Part shown: positions 63,119 through 64,000 of the stretch, in pieces
Position numbering within the stretch: position 1 is the stretch's first letter
How the letters are laid out: the number at the start of each line of letters is the position of its first letter
DNA from: CAVOJV01 sp963696325
Lineage (GTDB): Bacteria; Pseudomonadota; Gammaproteobacteria; Competibacterales; Competibacteraceae
Assembly (NCBI GenBank): GCA_963696325.1
Contig: CAVOJV010000062.1
Span: forward strand, 20,350-84,349
Length of the DNA: 64,000 bases
Direction of reading: 5' to 3'
The notes under the pieces: generated by a model
The model's input: the letters and a program-made list of their open reading frames with translations, nothing else
Database searches by the model: none
Told to the model about the DNA's origin: nothing
Made by a program: the position numbers and the translations under genes

Positions 63119-63290
63119 TCAGATCATATCGAGTGGGCTGACCACGCCCTTACCGCCCCGGTTCAGGACGTGCGTGTAGATCATGGTGGTGGAGACATCC
63201 GCATGGCCGAGCAATTCCTGGACGGTGCGGATGTCATAACCCGTCTCCAGCAAATGGGTGGCGAAGCTGTGGCGATAATGCCGAATGCGG
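63119..63290 (-). pseudogene. Integron integrase C-terminal fragment
   Basis: Minus-strand reading: RHYRHSFATHLLETGYDIRT, VQELLGHADVSTTMIYTHVL, NRGGKGVVSP, then a stop at 63119. These are the C-terminal catalytic boxes of integron integrase (Arg in RHSFATHLL, His in LLGHADVSTT, nucleophile Tyr in TMIYTHVL). The upstream part is missing, cut where a TAATGCCG palindrome (63276-63295) begins. Confidence 0.8.
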
Positions 63291-63318
63291 CATTAGCGCC
63301 ATAATCCGGAGTGCCTGC

Positions 63319-63384
63319 TAATGCCGAGTCGTCCTTAGGGAGCGGCGAAGCTCCCGGCTTTAGGGACGACCCGGCTCGGCATTA
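63319..63384. repeat. Long nested inverted repeat
   Basis: Outer arms TAATGCCGAG (63319-63328) / CTCGGCATTA (63375-63384), middle arms TCGTCC / GGACGA with a bulge, and inner arms GGGAGC / GCTCCC fold into one long hairpin. The same TAATGCCG motif forms a palindrome at 63276-63295. The stop of the neighbouring recombinase lies inside the right half. Confidence 0.7.
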
Positions 63385-64000
63385 TTAGAGGCTCTTGAGA
63401 ACGCCATCAGTTGGTCATCGGGCTGATAACGGCCAGGATGGCCAGTTGTTGGTGTTGTCTTGTCGAGGGCTTGTTGTTTGAGTTCCAAGCTGGCGTGGAG
63501 ATAGATCTGTGTAGTATCCATCGACTCATGGCCGAGCCACAAAGCGATCACTGCGCTGTCGATACCGCTGTGCAGCAGTGCCATGGCGGCAGAGTGGCGC
63601 AACACATGGGGTGTCACTGGTTTTCCTTGGAGGGAAGGACAGTGCTGACGGGCCGTTGCAAGATGTTTCGCCAGAAGATACGCGACGGCGTCACGGCTCA
63701 ACGGTGTTCCTGAGGCGGTCGGAAACAGCGGCATAAAGGACTCGCTGAGCTGTTCGCGCTGCCAGGCACGCAGTGCACTGATGGCATCTTTTCGCAAGGG
63801 TGTGCAGCGACGCTTGCGACCTTTCCCTTCGCAGCAAACGTGGGCACCGCTTTCCAAGGTGACATCCTGCCAACGTAGGCCGATGAGGTCAGAAACCCGA
63901 AGCCGGTTGAAGAGCGACCAACCATAAGGTCCGATCGCGACGCCCCAGCCACGTGGCCGGATCAGGCGCAGCCAGCAGCGCGTCGATGTCCGTCTCATTC
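63360..64000 (-). pseudogene. Tyrosine recombinase, partial and frameshifted
   Basis: C-terminal catalytic domain of a phage-type or transposon integrase: RLRVSDLIGLRWQDVTLESG, GKGRKRRCTPLRKD, then TPHVLRHSAAMALLHSGID (Arg box), LWLGHESMDTTQIYLHASLE (His and nucleophile Tyr). The N-terminal side (NETDIDALLAAPDPATWLGR) is in another frame; two one-base losses near 63910 would restore a VALQTGLRVSD-like sequence. The rest of the gene lies beyond the window. Confidence 0.78.

Noticed and set aside
63319..63384. attC site of an integron
   Set aside because: The hairpin lacks clear GTTRRRY / RYYYAAC core sites, and the gene next to it is a transposon-type recombinase, so I call it only an inverted repeat.

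Overview
The window is a piece of a gammaproteobacterial chromosome. Support comes from the trpGDC / OsmC / speD / coq7 block, rplM-rpsI, rpiA-ilvA, and the block ygfA / ssrS (6S RNA) / zapA / zapB-like / ygfB / pepP / ubiH / ubiI. Two trimeric porins and a Tat-exported molybdenum formate dehydrogenase point to a free-living, respiratory organism. The overall flavour is that of Chromatiales-like or Competibacter-like lineages, but the genus cannot be told from the sequence alone.

Layout. 1-2.9 kb: a decayed defence island, with the C-terminal stub of a DUF3883 helicase, a MazEF-type toxin-antitoxin pair, a DUF1156 DNA methylase gutted by an internal deletion, and a broken nucleotidyltransferase. 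3-8.8 kb: tryptophan, polyamine and ubiquinone genes, ribosomal proteins L13 and S9, and tRNA-Gln(CTG). 9-14 kb: two tandem porins, then divergent rpiA and ilvA. 14-35 kb: an AT-richer accessory region lying between ilvA and the EVE/ygfA/6S block. It holds a three-gene leftward operon (a DapF-type epimerase fused to a response-regulator receiver, an MFS transporter fused to sensor domains, and an unrecognised 522-residue protein). Divergent to it are a histidine kinase and a triple-receiver diguanylate cyclase. Next come fragments of three transposases, a methyltransferase, two paralogous periplasmic binding proteins without a permease, an IS4-type element, and two more c-di-GMP proteins (REC-REC-GGDEF and GGDEF-REC-HD-GYP).

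35-41.4 kb: the conserved ygfA-6S-zapA / ygfB-pepP-ubiH-ubiI block. 41.5-44.3 kb: an OmpR-type two-component pair followed by a secreted fasciclin-domain protein, with 11-bp-phased repeats before it. 44.7-50 kb: a SWIM protein, a membrane TVP38-flavoprotein reductase fusion, and an SPFH pseudogene. 50.3-59.6 kb: a complete formate dehydrogenase cluster (DUF3305, DUF3306, Fe-S protein, TorD-type chaperone, Tat peptide, FdhA, FdhB, a small frameshifted lipoprotein, FdhC) and a cytochrome c. 59.6-62.7 kb: CIA30-like, CBS, histone-deacetylase-like and quinone oxidoreductase genes. 62.9-64 kb: integrase debris, with the tail of an integron integrase, an endonuclease III fragment and a frameshifted tyrosine recombinase running off the edge.

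The most novel-looking part is 14-25 kb. An amino-acid-epimerase-like enzyme is physically joined to a phosphorylation receiver, in one operon with a transporter that carries its own periplasmic sensor, and opposite a kinase and a c-di-GMP synthase whose receivers resemble the fused one. This suggests a phosphorelay-controlled system that makes, exports or senses a small amino-acid-derived molecule. That function is inferred, not demonstrated.
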